Shown here one piece after another: positions 38,175 through 47,135 of a stretch of DNA of 64,000 bases (within the stretch, counting starts at the first letter, position 1; each line of letters starts with the position of its first letter). The notes under the pieces are model-generated. The model was not told the origin of the DNA, did no database searches, and saw nothing but the letters and a program-made list of their open reading frames with translations. The stretch is from Kocuria rhizophila DC2201 (lineage in GTDB: Bacteria > Actinomycetota > Actinomycetes > Actinomycetales > Micrococcaceae). The position numbers and the translations under genes were made by a program. The DNA is taken from positions 1 to 64,000 of the forward strand of contig NC_010617.1 in NCBI RefSeq assembly GCF_000010285.1, given 5' to 3'.

Positions 38175-38762
38175 GTGACCGGGTGGGACGCACTGTGGGC
38201 GGAGCTGGGCATCACCGTGCCGCACGCGGTGGGTGTGGTGCTCTCCGCCGCGGGGATCTACGTGGTGTTCCTGGTGTTCGTGCGGGTCCTGGGCCAGCGG
38301 GTGCTCTCGGGGATGTCCACATTCGACGTGGTGGTCACCGTGATGCTCGGAGCGGTCGCGGGGCGCGTGATCCTGGGGCACCCGCCCACGCTCGCGAGCG
38401 GCGTGCTGGGCCTGGCCACCCTGTTCCTGCTGGAGGTCGTGTTCGGCCAGCTCGGGGCCCGGCCGCGGTGGCACCGGCTGTTCAACGCCCCCGCCCGGCT
38501 GCTGATGGTCGGCGACGCGGTGGACGAGGCGGCCCTGCGGCGGGCCCACATCACGCGCTCCGAGCTCCACGGCGCGCTGCGCAGGTCCGGGGTGCGCTCC
38601 TACACGGAGATCGCGTGCGTGCTGCACGAGCCCGGGGGTGGCATCAGCGTGCTGCGCCGGGGGGTGCCCATCGACCGTCACCTGGTTTCGGACGTCGCGG
38701 GCGCGGAGCGGATCCCGGAGGAGTTCCTGGCCCCGGAAAACAGCGATGAGTTCGTCCGCTGA
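38175..38762 (+). CDS. DUF421 (YetF-like) membrane protein
   Basis: A 195-residue protein with three membrane segments, then a soluble domain of the DUF421 type. Matching features are FLVFVRVLGQRVLSGMSTFD, which contains the conserved R-x-x-G-x-R, and SYTEIACVLHEPGG. Function in the family is poorly known; some members affect stress or envelope traits. The GTG at 38175 is preceded by GGAGGCGCGC. The 3' end is 52 bases before the osmoprotectant operon. Confidence 0.88.
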   Translation: MTGWDALWAELGITVPHAVGVVLSAAGIYVVFLVFVRVLGQRVLSGMSTFDVVVTVMLGAVAGRVILGHPPTLASGVLGLATLFLLEVVFGQLGARPRWHRLFNAPARLLMVGDAVDEAALRRAHITRSELHGALRRSGVRSYTEIACVLHEPGGGISVLRRGVPIDRHLVSDVAGAERIPEEFLAPENSDEFVR

Positions 38763-38776
38763 TTGTTGCAGGTGAC

Positions 38777-38782
38777 TATGAT
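38777..38782 (+). promoter_or_regulatory. -10 element for the osmoprotectant transporter operon
   Basis: TATGAT lies 32 bases before the ATG at 38815, with GAAGGGAC as RBS. A TTGTTGCAG element precedes it, but the -35 spacing is short. Confidence 0.45.
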
Positions 38783-38814
38783 GAGGGCCACGCCTACGAA
38801 GGGACACGGACCCC

Positions 38815-39978
38815 ATGACCGACATGGCCATCCGCTATCGCGGTGTGAGCAAGGTCTATCCGGATGGGACCACAGCGGTCGACAATCTCAACCTGGACGT
38901 CCCGGCGGGATCCCTCACGGTGTTCGTGGGCCCGTCCGGCTGCGGCAAGACCACCTCGCTGCGCATGCTCAACCGCATGGTCGATCCCACCGAGGGCGTG
39001 GTGGAGGTGGACGGGCAGGACGTCTCCAGCATTCCCGCCGCGCAGCTGCGCCGCTCCATGGGGTACGTGATGCAGCAGTCCGGGCTGCTCCCGCACCGGA
39101 CCGTGGAGGACAACATCGCCACGGTCCCCCGCCTCAATGGGGTCTCCAAGCGTGAGGCCCGCGCAGGTGCCCGCGAGCTGCTGAGCTCGGTGGGCCTGGA
39201 CGAGTCCCTGGCCGGGCGCTACCCCGCCCAGCTCTCCGGCGGGCAACAGCAGCGCGTGGGGGTGGCCCGGGCGCTCGCGGCGGATCCTCCCATCCTGCTC
39301 ATGGACGAGCCGTTCTCCGCGGTGGACCCGGTGGTGCGCCAGGACCTGCAGCACGAGCTGCTGGACCTGCAGAAACGGCTGCACCGCACCATCGTGTTCG
39401 TGACCCACGACATCGACGAGGCCATCCTGCTGGGCAACCGTGTGGCGGTCTTCGCCCGCGGCGGCCGCCTGGCCCAGTACGCCAGCCCCGAGGAGCTGCT
39501 GCGCGCACCCGCGGACGACTTCGTGGCGGACTTCATCGGCCGGGACCGCGGCTTCCGCTCCCTGAGCTTCGACAACGCCACCGTGGAGCTGCAGCCCGTC
39601 ACGGTGCTCAGCTCCACCACGGGTGAGCGCACCGTGCTGGGCCCGGGAGTCGAGAACCCGGCGCCGTGGCAGGGCGGCGGCGCGGCGTCGTCGGACTGGG
39701 TGCTCGTGGTGGACGAGCGTCGCCACCCCCTGGGCTGGCTCCCCGTGCACGATGGCGGCCGGGCCGCCGGGCGCGAGGAGCTGCGCGTGGGCGGGACCCT
39801 GTGGCACGACGGCGGCTCCCTGCGCACCGCGCTCGACGCCGCCCTGTCCTCGCCGTCCGGGCAGGCCGTGGCGGTCCACGACGACGGTTCGGTGGCAGGC
39901 GTGGTCCCGGGCGATGTGGTGATGCGGGCCATCGAGGCCCAGCGCGCCACCCGCACCGAGCGGGTGCGGCGCCCGTGA
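38815..39978 (+). CDS. Osmoprotectant (glycine betaine-type) ABC importer, ATPase
   Basis: A 387-residue ATPase of the ProV/OpuCA group. Walker A GPSGCGKTT is at 39-47, signature LSGGQQQRVGVARA near 141, Walker B ILLMDEPF, and the D/H region FVTHDIDEAI. The C-terminal 130 residues resemble CBS-type sensory repeats, which gate such importers by ionic strength. This region is interrupted by a linker holding an inverted 11-mer (39682-39692). It is first of four overlapping genes and overlaps the next by four bases (GTGA). Confidence 0.92.
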   Translation: MTDMAIRYRGVSKVYPDGTTAVDNLNLDVPAGSLTVFVGPSGCGKTTSLRMLNRMVDPTEGVVEVDGQDVSSIPAAQLRRSMGYVMQQSGLLPHRTVEDNIATVPRLNGVSKREARAGARELLSSVGLDESLAGRYPAQLSGGQQQRVGVARALAADPPILLMDEPFSAVDPVVRQDLQHELLDLQKRLHRTIVFVTHDIDEAILLGNRVAVFARGGRLAQYASPEELLRAPADDFVADFIGRDRGFRSLSFDNATVELQPVTVLSSTTGERTVLGPGVENPAPWQGGGAASSDWVLVVDERRHPLGWLPVHDGGRAAGREELRVGGTLWHDGGSLRTALDAALSSPSGQAVAVHDDGSVAGVVPGDVVMRAIEAQRATRTERVRRP

Positions 39979-40727
39979 ACTGGCTGACCAACAACTGGCC
40001 CGCGGTGCTGGAGCTCGCGGGTGCGCACCTGGTGCAGTCCGTGATCCCCGTGGTGGTGGGCCTGCTCATGAGCGTCCCCCTCGCGCGGCTGGCAGCCGGC
40101 AACCGCTGGCTGCGTCCCGTGTTCGTCACCGGGTCCTCGCTGCTCTACACCATTCCCTCCCTCACCCTGTTCGTGGTGCTGCCCCTGGTGCTCGGCACGC
40201 GCATCACGTCCGTGGTCAACGTGGTCGTGGCGCTGACCCTGTACGTGATCGCCATCCTGGTGCGCTCGTGCGTGGACGCGTTCGAGTCCCTGGACCGGGA
40301 CGTCCTGCAGGCGGCCACGGCCATGGGGTACAAGCCCGCCCGCCGGTTCTTCGGGGTGGAGCTGCCGCTGGCCGTTCCCGTGATGATCGCGGGGCTGCGC
40401 GTGGCCACCGTCTCGAACATCTCCATGGTCTCGGTGGGTGCCGTGATCGGCATCCAGTCGCTGGGCACCCTGTTCACGGACGGGCTGCGCCGCTCGATCA
40501 TCGCCGAGATCGTGGTGGGCATCGTGGCCACCGTGGTGATCGCCGTGGTCCTGGACCAGCTGCTGCGGCTGCTTGGCCACGTGCTGACCCGCTGGCAGCG
40601 CACGGGCACGGGCCCCGGGAAGCCGGGCGGGCGGCGTCGTGGTGCGGTGCGCTCCGAGGCCGCCGGAGGCTCCCGGGACGCTGCGGGCTCCCTGGCCGCC
40701 GTGGAGTCCGGAGGTGCCCCCGCATGA
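39975..40727 (+). CDS. Osmoprotectant ABC importer, permease 1
   Basis: A 250-residue permease of the ProW/OpuCB type with five to six helices. The EAA-type coupling segment AATAMGYKPARRFFGVELPL binds the ATPase. An Arg/Ser/Ala-rich tail of about 40 residues follows the last helix. The GTG start overlaps the ATPase stop, and the 3' end overlaps the second permease start (ATGA), so translation is coupled. Confidence 0.92.
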   Translation: MNWLTNNWPAVLELAGAHLVQSVIPVVVGLLMSVPLARLAAGNRWLRPVFVTGSSLLYTIPSLTLFVVLPLVLGTRITSVVNVVVALTLYVIAILVRSCVDAFESLDRDVLQAATAMGYKPARRFFGVELPLAVPVMIAGLRVATVSNISMVSVGAVIGIQSLGTLFTDGLRRSIIAEIVVGIVATVVIAVVLDQLLRLLGHVLTRWQRTGTGPGKPGGRRRGAVRSEAAGGSRDAAGSLAAVESGGAPA

Positions 40728-41401
40728 GCCTGTTCACCGAAGCCGCGCAGTTCCTCACCGACCCCGCCAACTGGACCGGCGCCACGGGCATCCCCCAGCG
40801 CCTGCTCGAGCACGCGGGCTACAGCGCCCTGACCATGGCCATCGCGCTGGTGATCGCGGTTCCCCTGGGCCTGTGGGTCGGTCACACCGGCCGCGGCGGG
40901 GGAGCGGTCGTGGGCCTGGCGGGGGCGCTGCGCTCGCTGCCCACCCTGGGTCTGCTCACGCTGTTCACCCTGCTCATGGGCCTGGGGCTGATGCCGCCCA
41001 TCCTCGCGCTCGTGCTGCTGGCCGTGCCGCCCATCCTCTCCGGCACCTACTCGGGGATCGCCGCGGTGTCCCCCTCGCTCGTGGACGCCGCGCGGGCCAT
41101 GGGCATGACCGAGTCGCAGACCCTGTTCAGGGTGGAGGTCCCGGTGGCGCTGCCCGTGATCCTCGGCGGGATCCGCAACGCGGCCCTGCAGGTGCTCGCC
41201 ACCGTGACCATCGTGGCCTACATCAACCTGGGCGGGCTGGGCCGCTACCTGATCGACGGGCTCGCGGTGCGTGACTACTCGCGCATGCTCGCGTCCGTGG
41301 TGCTCGTGGCGGTGCTCGCGCTGGCCGCCGACGCAGTTCTTGCTCTCACCCAACGCCTGGTGACGTCACCGGGTCTCAGACTGACAGGAGATCGCCCATG
41401 A
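40724..41401 (+). CDS. Osmoprotectant ABC importer, permease 2
   Basis: A 225-residue ProW/OpuCD-type permease. The coupling loop is ARAMGMTESQTLFRVEVPVA. Two different permeases in one operon is the arrangement of OpuC/OsmU-type importers. The gene overlaps its neighbours at both ends by four bases. Confidence 0.92.
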   Translation: MSLFTEAAQFLTDPANWTGATGIPQRLLEHAGYSALTMAIALVIAVPLGLWVGHTGRGGGAVVGLAGALRSLPTLGLLTLFTLLMGLGLMPPILALVLLAVPPILSGTYSGIAAVSPSLVDAARAMGMTESQTLFRVEVPVALPVILGGIRNAALQVLATVTIVAYINLGGLGRYLIDGLAVRDYSRMLASVVLVAVLALAADAVLALTQRLVTSPGLRLTGDRP

Positions 41402-42366
41402 CCTCGCAGCACCCGTCCTCCCGCGCCCGGTGGCGCCCCGCGGCATTCGCCGGGGTGGCCGCCTCCGCCGTGCTCGCGCTCACCGCGTGCAGTGGCGGTT
41501 CGGACCCCCTCGCGGACAAGAACGACGACGCCTCGGGCGGCTCCTCGGACTCCGTCACCGTGGGCTCGGCGGACTTCCCGGAGTCGCAGATCGTGGCGGA
41601 GCTCTACGCCGGCGTGCTGCGTGACGCCGGGGTGAAGGTGGAGACGAAACCAGGGATCGGCGCCCGCGAGGCGTACGTGGGGGCGGTCAAGGACGGCTCC
41701 GTGGACGTGGTCCCGGACTACTCCGGCAACCTGCTGCTGTTCGCGGACAAGAACGCCACGGCGGCCTCCGCCGAGGACATCGTGAAGGCGCTGCCGGACA
41801 GCCTCAAGAACCAGGACCTCTCGGTGCTGGACGCCTCCAAGGCGGAGGACAAGGACGCACTGGTGGTCACGCAGGCCACCGCGGAGAAGTACGGGCTCAA
41901 GTCCGCCACAGACCTCTCCTCCGTGTGCAAAGACCTGGTGATGGCCGGTCCCCCCGAGTTCCAGGAGCGCGCCTACGGCACCAAGGGACTGAAGGAGAAG
42001 TACGACTGCTCCTTCAAGTCCTTCCAGCCCATCAACGACGGCGGCGGGCCCCTCACCGTGCAGGCCCTCACCAAGGGGGACGCGCAGGTGGCGGACATCT
42101 TCACCACCACCCCGGCCATCCAGGACGAGAACCTGGTGGTGCTGGACGACCCGAAGAACAACTTCATCGCGCAGCAGGTGCTCCCGCTCACCGCGCCGGA
42201 CCGGCTGCCCCAGAAGGCGGTGGACGCGCTCAACCAGTTCTCCACCAAGCTCACCACCCAGGACCTGATCGACCTGAACCGCGAGGTCAGTGGGGGCGAG
42301 CAGCAGAACCCTGGGGATGCCGCCAAGCAGTGGTTGGCCGATCACGGGTACGACAAGGCCTCCTGA
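41398..42366 (+). CDS. Osmoprotectant ABC importer, substrate-binding lipoprotein
   Basis: A 322-residue lipoprotein of the ProX/OsmF/OpuCC family. A signal peptide ends in the lipobox LTAC, giving a lipid-anchored Cys at about residue 31, followed by a Gly/Ser/Asp linker and the binding domain (VTVGSADFPESQIVAELYA; VVPDYSGNLL). It delivers betaine, choline or a related solute to the two permeases encoded upstream. A terminator follows the operon. Confidence 0.93.
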   Translation: MTSQHPSSRARWRPAAFAGVAASAVLALTACSGGSDPLADKNDDASGGSSDSVTVGSADFPESQIVAELYAGVLRDAGVKVETKPGIGAREAYVGAVKDGSVDVVPDYSGNLLLFADKNATAASAEDIVKALPDSLKNQDLSVLDASKAEDKDALVVTQATAEKYGLKSATDLSSVCKDLVMAGPPEFQERAYGTKGLKEKYDCSFKSFQPINDGGGPLTVQALTKGDAQVADIFTTTPAIQDENLVVLDDPKNNFIAQQVLPLTAPDRLPQKAVDALNQFSTKLTTQDLIDLNREVSGGEQQNPGDAAKQWLADHGYDKAS

Positions 42367-42398
42367 CACCCGTCGTCCTCCGGGGGCAGCGCGCAGCG

Positions 42399-42433
42399 CC
42401 CGGGCGTCCCGTTCATCGGACGGGACCCCGGGC
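42399..42433 (+). terminator. Terminator of the osmoprotectant operon
   Basis: CCCGGGCGTCCCGT pairs with ACGGGACCCCGGG (one bulged base) around a short TCATCGG loop. Confidence 0.8.
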
Positions 42434-42506
42434 GTTCGTCATGTCCCATTCAGGTGCATGGTCGTCAGATCGTCGTGACGGGGGGGGCGCACTCTTCCAC
42501 ACAGGG

Positions 42507-42616
42507 TTGTCCACACACGGCAGGGATGTGCACAGCCCACGCTGACCTGCGGCGATGCCAGTGTTCTCCCACGTGGGCCCGAGGCGTGGTCCCGAGGTTT
42601 CCACACCTGTGGACAA
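42507..42616. other. DnaA-box cluster, left part
   Basis: Perfect nonamers TTGTCCACA (42507-42515, plus) and TGTGGACAA (42608-42616, i.e. TTGTCCACA on minus) flank further half-boxes (TTCCACACA near 42495, TTTCCACACC near 42598). No gene lies between 42367 and 43812. The stretch holds these boxes, the amylosucrase remnant and the right cluster. Confidence 0.75.
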
Positions 42617-42699
42617 CGCTGTGCACAAGCTGTGCAGTGAACGGAGGATGAGCAGGTGGTCATGCGCCCGCCACCTTCGAGCCGCGATGTGCTGCGTGC

Positions 42700-43383
42700 C
42701 TGTGCTGGACGGGGCCGCATCAGCGCGGACGTCACCGGCCAGGGCCAGCTGCTGGAGGTGCCGCAGGAACACATGCGCCGGGACACCCGTGCGAGCCCCT
42801 GTGATCCCGATCCGCGCTGGGTCTGGTCCACGTTCCACGGCTTCCAGTGGGACCTCCACTACTCCAGTCCGCAGGTCTCTACCCCATGGCCGTGGAACCG
42901 CTGTTCCTGGCCAACCAGGGCGCACAGGTTCTGCGCCTGGATGCGGTGGCGCTCATCTGGAAGCAGCCGGGGAGCACGTGCGAGTCCCAGCCCCGGGTCC
43001 ACGACCTGCTGCGCGCGTTCTGGCTCCCCTCCCGGGGCTCGAGACCGAGCCCGGCCCGGCCGTCGACCGCATCCTGCTGGCGTACTTGCTGGCCATGGGC
43101 ACCGGGGGCGTCCCCTGAGCTACCTGGGGAACGGGGTGGAGCAGCGGAGTTCGAGGGCGCCACCTTGATCCCGTTCAGCACCCACAATCCCCACGTCCTC
43201 GGATATCAGCGGCCCGCCAGGCGCAGCGTGGTGCTGTGCCTGGCCAACTTCAGCGACTGGTCCCAGTTCGTCACGGGAGAGACCCTCAGTGGGTTCCTCC
43301 CCGCAGCCGCGCCCTCCACGCGAACGCGTCGGTGGACCCTCTCGGGGGCATCCTCATGGAGGCCCACCGATTCCGCTGACTGC
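42700..43383 (+). pseudogene. Shattered amylosucrase-like gene
   Basis: Short blocks of amylosucrase (GH13) sequence appear in the correct order but in changing frames. They are [20 protein letters not shown] (42822-42881), [20 protein letters not shown] (from 42901) with the catalytic-strand Asp and then [33 protein letters not shown] (near 43060-43117), [11 protein letters not shown] one frame over, and a C-terminal [14 protein letters not shown] and [15 protein letters not shown]. Catalytic-domain segments between these blocks are missing. Amylosucrases are about 620-650 residues, so more than half the gene is deleted. It cannot encode a working enzyme. Confidence 0.82.
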
Positions 43384-43464
43384 CCGTGAGCGCCGTCCCT
43401 GACGCCCCTGACATAACACTGTCACACAAGTGTCCCCTCATAAGTGGACAGGTCCACCCAAAAG

Positions 43465-43665
43465 TGTGGACAAAACGTGTTATCCACACATCTTCTCCAC
43501 AGGGGTGGATAACTGATACCACGGGCGCCCCGGTTGCGACCGGAGCCGATCGCGGATCGTTTCCCCAGGTCAAAAGCATGTCACTGGCAGCTCGTGCCGC
43601 CATCCGAGAATGTGGCTCGAACATGCGTTCAGGTTGTTCACTGGCTTCTCCACCCCTGTGGGTAA
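43465..43665. other. DnaA-box cluster, right part
   Basis: Perfect TGTGGACAA (43465-43473) and TTATCCACA (43480-43488) are seven bases apart in opposite orientation. TTCTCCACA (43493-43501), GGTGGATAA (43504-43512) and TGTGGGTAA (43657-43665) are each close to consensus. The block is AT-richer than the flanks and lies between the amylosucrase remnant and the SRPBCC gene. Confidence 0.78.
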
Positions 43666-43812
43666 CCCTTTTCCACCGCCTGTGCACGGTGCATCCCCTC
43701 GACTGAGATGACGCGTCATCATTTCTGCATCACACTGATTCGACCGACTATTTGCGTGCAGTTGCTACCCGGTGGGACGGGCGGCACGGGGAGGCACGCT
43801 CAAGGGGGAATC

Positions 43813-44418
43813 ATGTCCGTTCGCATCACCCAGGTCGAGAACGCCGACCGCAGTTTCACCCTGCTCGCCGAGCAGGAGGTACCCGTGTCCGTCGAGGAGT
43901 TCGACCGCCTGATCGGCCGGCCCAAGGAGATGGGGGAGTGGTTCGGGGTGGAGTTCACCTGGCCCACGTCCCCGGAACAACAGCTGGATGTGGGGTCGGC
44001 GCTGGAGTTCGAAGTCCCGCTGGGCCCATTCAGCGTGGATTTCATCCTGATCGTCGCGGATCGGGTGCCCGGTAAGTCACTTCTCCTGCGCACCACGCGG
44101 GGGGCCGTGGACATGACCCTCGAATACACGTGGGCGCCCACGGACACCGGGGTCGATGTGCACATGTGTGCGGACTTCCGCGTGCGCGGTGCGCTGTGGT
44201 GGAAGATGCCCTGGACCCGCAGGGTTTCCCGTCACAAGATCGTCCGCGGACTGGAGCGGATGCGGCAGGATGTCACGGCCCGGGCGTCGAGCGGAGTCGC
44301 CGTTTCACCGGCCCGGTATCCGAAGGGGACGCGTGCGCCTGAACCCGCCGTGGCCGCGCGTTCGCGGTCGGCGGCGCACCGCAAGGCTTTGAGGCGGCGC
44401 TGCGCGCACCAGGCGTAG
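43813..44418 (+). CDS. SRPBCC (START-like) domain protein
   Basis: A 201-residue protein. Residues 1-155 look like a hydrophobic-ligand-binding SRPBCC fold of the polyketide-cyclase type (EQEVPVSVEEFDRLIGRPKE; LEYTWAPTDTGVDVHM). The last 45 residues are Arg/Ala-rich and low-complexity, and may result from a 3' frameshift. RBS AAGGGGGAA precedes the ATG. It stands alone; no partner or ligand is suggested. Confidence 0.72.
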   Translation: MSVRITQVENADRSFTLLAEQEVPVSVEEFDRLIGRPKEMGEWFGVEFTWPTSPEQQLDVGSALEFEVPLGPFSVDFILIVADRVPGKSLLLRTTRGAVDMTLEYTWAPTDTGVDVHMCADFRVRGALWWKMPWTRRVSRHKIVRGLERMRQDVTARASSGVAVSPARYPKGTRAPEPAVAARSRSAAHRKALRRRCAHQA

Positions 44419-44505
44419 AGCGCGGCGGACCTGTGCGCCGACCGCCACCTGGCCGGCGTTGCGGGGCCTGTTCTGCGCGGGTGGCAGAGGTGGCGGTGTG
44501 CGGCC

Positions 44506-45114
44506 TCAGCCGTTTGCCGTGCTCCCGGTGTCGTCCCGCGGGGGCAGGGTGCGCTCCATGCGGATCAACCTCACCCGGTAGTCCATGCCGGGCACGTCGA
44601 AATCCACCTCGCCGCGGGGCGTGTAGCCCAGCCCTGCGTAGAACGGTTCCAGAACGGGGCTGGACTTGTCGCAGTCCAGGCGGGACACCGACCGACCGGA
44701 CGCGGCGATGACATCTTCGGCCGCGCGGACGAGCCGCGGGCCCGTTTTCGTGCCGCGCAGGCGGCGGTCCACGGCCACCCCGTGGATGTATCCGGCGGGT
44801 TCGGACTGCTGCCCCCAGATCATGGGGTCCTCCCAGATCACCCGGACGCTCGCGAGAACCCGCTCGGGGTGGCCCGGGGAATCCATGACCCACCACTCAC
44901 CGCGTTCGATCTCCTGCTCCACCTGGGCGGCGGTGAACTCGCCCTCGCGCCACTGGTCGATGCCGCGCGCCTGCATCCAGCGGGCCAATGTGTCCCGGAG
45001 CTCGACGATGCCTGCGGCATGACGGTGCTGGGCAGGCGTCACGTCCGGGACGTCGAGACCCGCCGTGCTCGGGGCGGGACGGGAACTGGTGCGGGCGGCG
45101 TCGGAGACTGGCAT
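44506..45114 (-). CDS. GNAT family N-acetyltransferase
   Basis: A 202-residue acetyltransferase. The acetyl-CoA loop region is VAVDRRLRGTKTGPRLVRAA, preceded by YIHGVAVD, and FYAGLGY is the conserved C-terminal motif. The substrate is unknown. A -10-like TACCCT (45126-45121, minus strand) six bases before the ATG at 45114 marks a leaderless start; the longer upstream frame is Arg/Pro-rich. Confidence 0.86.
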   Translation of the reverse strand: MPVSDAARTSSRPAPSTAGLDVPDVTPAQHRHAAGIVELRDTLARWMQARGIDQWREGEFTAAQVEQEIERGEWWVMDSPGHPERVLASVRVIWEDPMIWGQQSEPAGYIHGVAVDRRLRGTKTGPRLVRAAEDVIAASGRSVSRLDCDKSSPVLEPFYAGLGYTPRGEVDFDVPGMDYRVRLIRMERTLPPRDDTGSTANG

Positions 45115-45273
45115 GCCCCGAGGGTAGGGCGGGAGTGGGCGCGGGGAACGTGGTGTGACGGAACGTGACCGGGGCCCGGGAGTCGTACGCCAGTGGCTGA
45201 ACATCCTTGACCTGCGGAACGGCGGCGATGGACAGTTGAACCATCACGCCCGCAAACGAAAGGATGTTTCACC

Positions 45274-45894
45274 ATGGCTGAAAAGTTCACTCTCCCCGAC
45301 CTCCCGTACGACTACGCCGCGCTGGAGCCGCACATCTCGGCCCAGATCATGCAGCTGCACCACGACAAGCACCACAACACGTACGTGACCGGTGCTAACA
45401 CCGCGCTGGAGAAGATGGAGGAGGCCCGTGCCAACGGTGACGCCGCCGGCGCCGCCAAGCTCTCCAAGGACCTGCAGTTCAACCTGGGTGGTCACATCAA
45501 CCACTCCATTTTCTGGAAGAACCTGTCCCCCGAGGGTGGCGACAAGCCCACCGGCGAGCTCGCCGCGGCGATCGACAACTTCTTCGGCTCCTTCGACGGC
45601 TTCCGGGACCACTTCACCGCTGCCGCCACGAGCATCCAGGGCTCCGGCTGGGCCATTCTCGCGTACGAGCCCGTTGCCGGGAACCTGGTGATCGAGCAGA
45701 TGTACGACCAGCAGAACGGTGTCCCCGTGGCCACCATCCCGCTGCTGCAGCTGGACATGTGGGAGCACGCCTTCTACCTCGACTACCAGAACGTCAAGGC
45801 GGACTACGTCAAGGCTTTCTGGAACATCGTGAACTGGGCGGATGTCTCCGAGCGTTTCGAGAAGGCGCGCGCCGGGGCCAAGTCCCTCATCTGA
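45274..45894 (+). CDS. sodA: Superoxide dismutase, Mn/Fe type
   Basis: A 206-residue Fe/Mn SOD converting superoxide to H2O2 and O2. All metal ligands are visible: His in [10 protein letters not shown], His in [10 protein letters not shown], and Asp and His in [14 protein letters not shown]. The Gly-Gly-His-Ile-Asn-His pattern is typical of Mn-preferring enzymes, though metal choice is not certain. RBS GAAAGGATG precedes the ATG. A TTGACC at 45207-45212 may be part of the promoter. It is monocistronic. Confidence 0.96.
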   Translation: MAEKFTLPDLPYDYAALEPHISAQIMQLHHDKHHNTYVTGANTALEKMEEARANGDAAGAAKLSKDLQFNLGGHINHSIFWKNLSPEGGDKPTGELAAAIDNFFGSFDGFRDHFTAAATSIQGSGWAILAYEPVAGNLVIEQMYDQQNGVPVATIPLLQLDMWEHAFYLDYQNVKADYVKAFWNIVNWADVSERFEKARAGAKSLI

Positions 45895-45933
45895 TCCCGT
45901 CGTGGTGCGTCGCCCCGCGATGCCATGACCTCA

Positions 45934-45969
45934 CGAAACCCCGCGCGGCGCTCGCCGTGCGGGGTTTCG
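45934..45969 (+). terminator. Terminator after sodA
   Basis: CGAAACCCCGC pairs with GCGGGGTTTCG, 11 bp, with additional GCGGCG/CGCCGT pairing in the loop. Confidence 0.85.
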
Positions 45970-46003
45970 CGCTACCAGCCACCCCTCCCGAGGAGTCCCG
46001 CCC

Positions 46004-46981
46004 ATGAGCACGCTCCGTTTCCTGGTGACCCAGCAGATTCCCGAGCCCGGCCCGAGCATCCTGCGCGACGCGGGAGACGTGGAGATCCGAAGCGGCATGA
46101 GCGCCGAGGAGCTGCGGGAGGCGGTGACGGGCGGCGAGTACGACGTGGCGCTGTCCCAGACCTCGGACGCCTTCTCCGCCGAGCTTCTGGGTGAGGCGAG
46201 GATCAGGGGCATCGCGAACTACGGCGTGGGGTACAACAACATCGACGTGGCGGCGGCCGCGCAGCACGGGATCGCGGTGGGCAACACCCCGGACGTGCTC
46301 GACGACGCCACCGCGAACCTGGCCGTGCTGCTCCTGCTGGGTGCCGCCCGCCGCGCGCACGAGGCCTCCGAGTTCCTGCGCGCGGCCAGGTTCGAGGGAC
46401 TGCGCCCCGGTCTGCTGGTGGGCCAGGACGTCACCGGCGCCACCCTGGGGATCGCGGGCATGGGCCGGATCGGCAAGGCCGTGGCCCGGCGCGCGCTCGG
46501 GTTTGGCATGACCGTCCAGTTCACGCAGCGACCGCCGCACGACCGCGTGGTGTCCGACGAGGAACTGGGCGAGCTGGCGGGGCACGTCACCCAGGTGCCG
46601 TGGGACGAGCTCGTGGCCACGAGCGACTACCTCTCGCTGCACGTCCCGCTCACGGAGCAGACCACGCACCTGGTGGACGCGGACGTGCTGCGCCGCATGA
46701 AGTCCACGGCGGTGCTGGTCAACACGGCGCGCGGGCCGGTGGTGGACGAGAAGGCCCTGGTGCACGCCCTGCGCGAGGGTCAGATCTTCGCCGCCGGGCT
46801 GGACGTGTTCGAGAACGAACCCGCCGTGGAGCCCGGCCTGCTGGAGCTGCCCAACGCGTTCCTGCTCCCGCACATCGGCTCTGCGGAGGCGGGTACCCGG
46901 GCCGGCATGGCGCGGATGGCCGCAGAGAACGCCGTGGCCATGGCCCGCGGGGAGAAGCCGCCGTACCCGGTGGAGGTGTAG
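46004..46981 (+). CDS. D-isomer-specific 2-hydroxyacid dehydrogenase
   Basis: A 325-residue NAD(P)-dependent dehydrogenase resembling glyoxylate/hydroxypyruvate reductases. The nucleotide loop is GIAGMGRIGKAVA. Catalytic Arg is in NTARGPVVDE, Glu in DVFENEP and His in LPHIGSA. RBS GAGGAG precedes the ATG. The substrate is not fixed by sequence. Confidence 0.92.
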   Translation: MSTLRFLVTQQIPEPGPSILRDAGDVEIRSGMSAEELREAVTGGEYDVALSQTSDAFSAELLGEARIRGIANYGVGYNNIDVAAAAQHGIAVGNTPDVLDDATANLAVLLLLGAARRAHEASEFLRAARFEGLRPGLLVGQDVTGATLGIAGMGRIGKAVARRALGFGMTVQFTQRPPHDRVVSDEELGELAGHVTQVPWDELVATSDYLSLHVPLTEQTTHLVDADVLRRMKSTAVLVNTARGPVVDEKALVHALREGQIFAAGLDVFENEPAVEPGLLELPNAFLLPHIGSAEAGTRAGMARMAAENAVAMARGEKPPYPVEV

Positions 46982-47135
46982 CCCGCGCAGGTGGATCGCG
47001 GCGCCGACTCCTCGCTCCGGGTCGGGTCGTGGGCGCCGGGAACTCCCGGGAGCCCGGCGCCCGGGGCAGGGACCGGGATGCCGCGCTCACCGGGCCCGGT
47101 GTGCGGCGTCGGACGTCGAAGCGGCGACGGCGGGA

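Noticed and set aside
42555-43118. Open frame of 187 codons in the 42.6-43.1 kb spacer taken as a gene
   Set aside because: Only its last part matches amylosucrase, and the matching sequence continues in other frames, so it is pseudogene debris.
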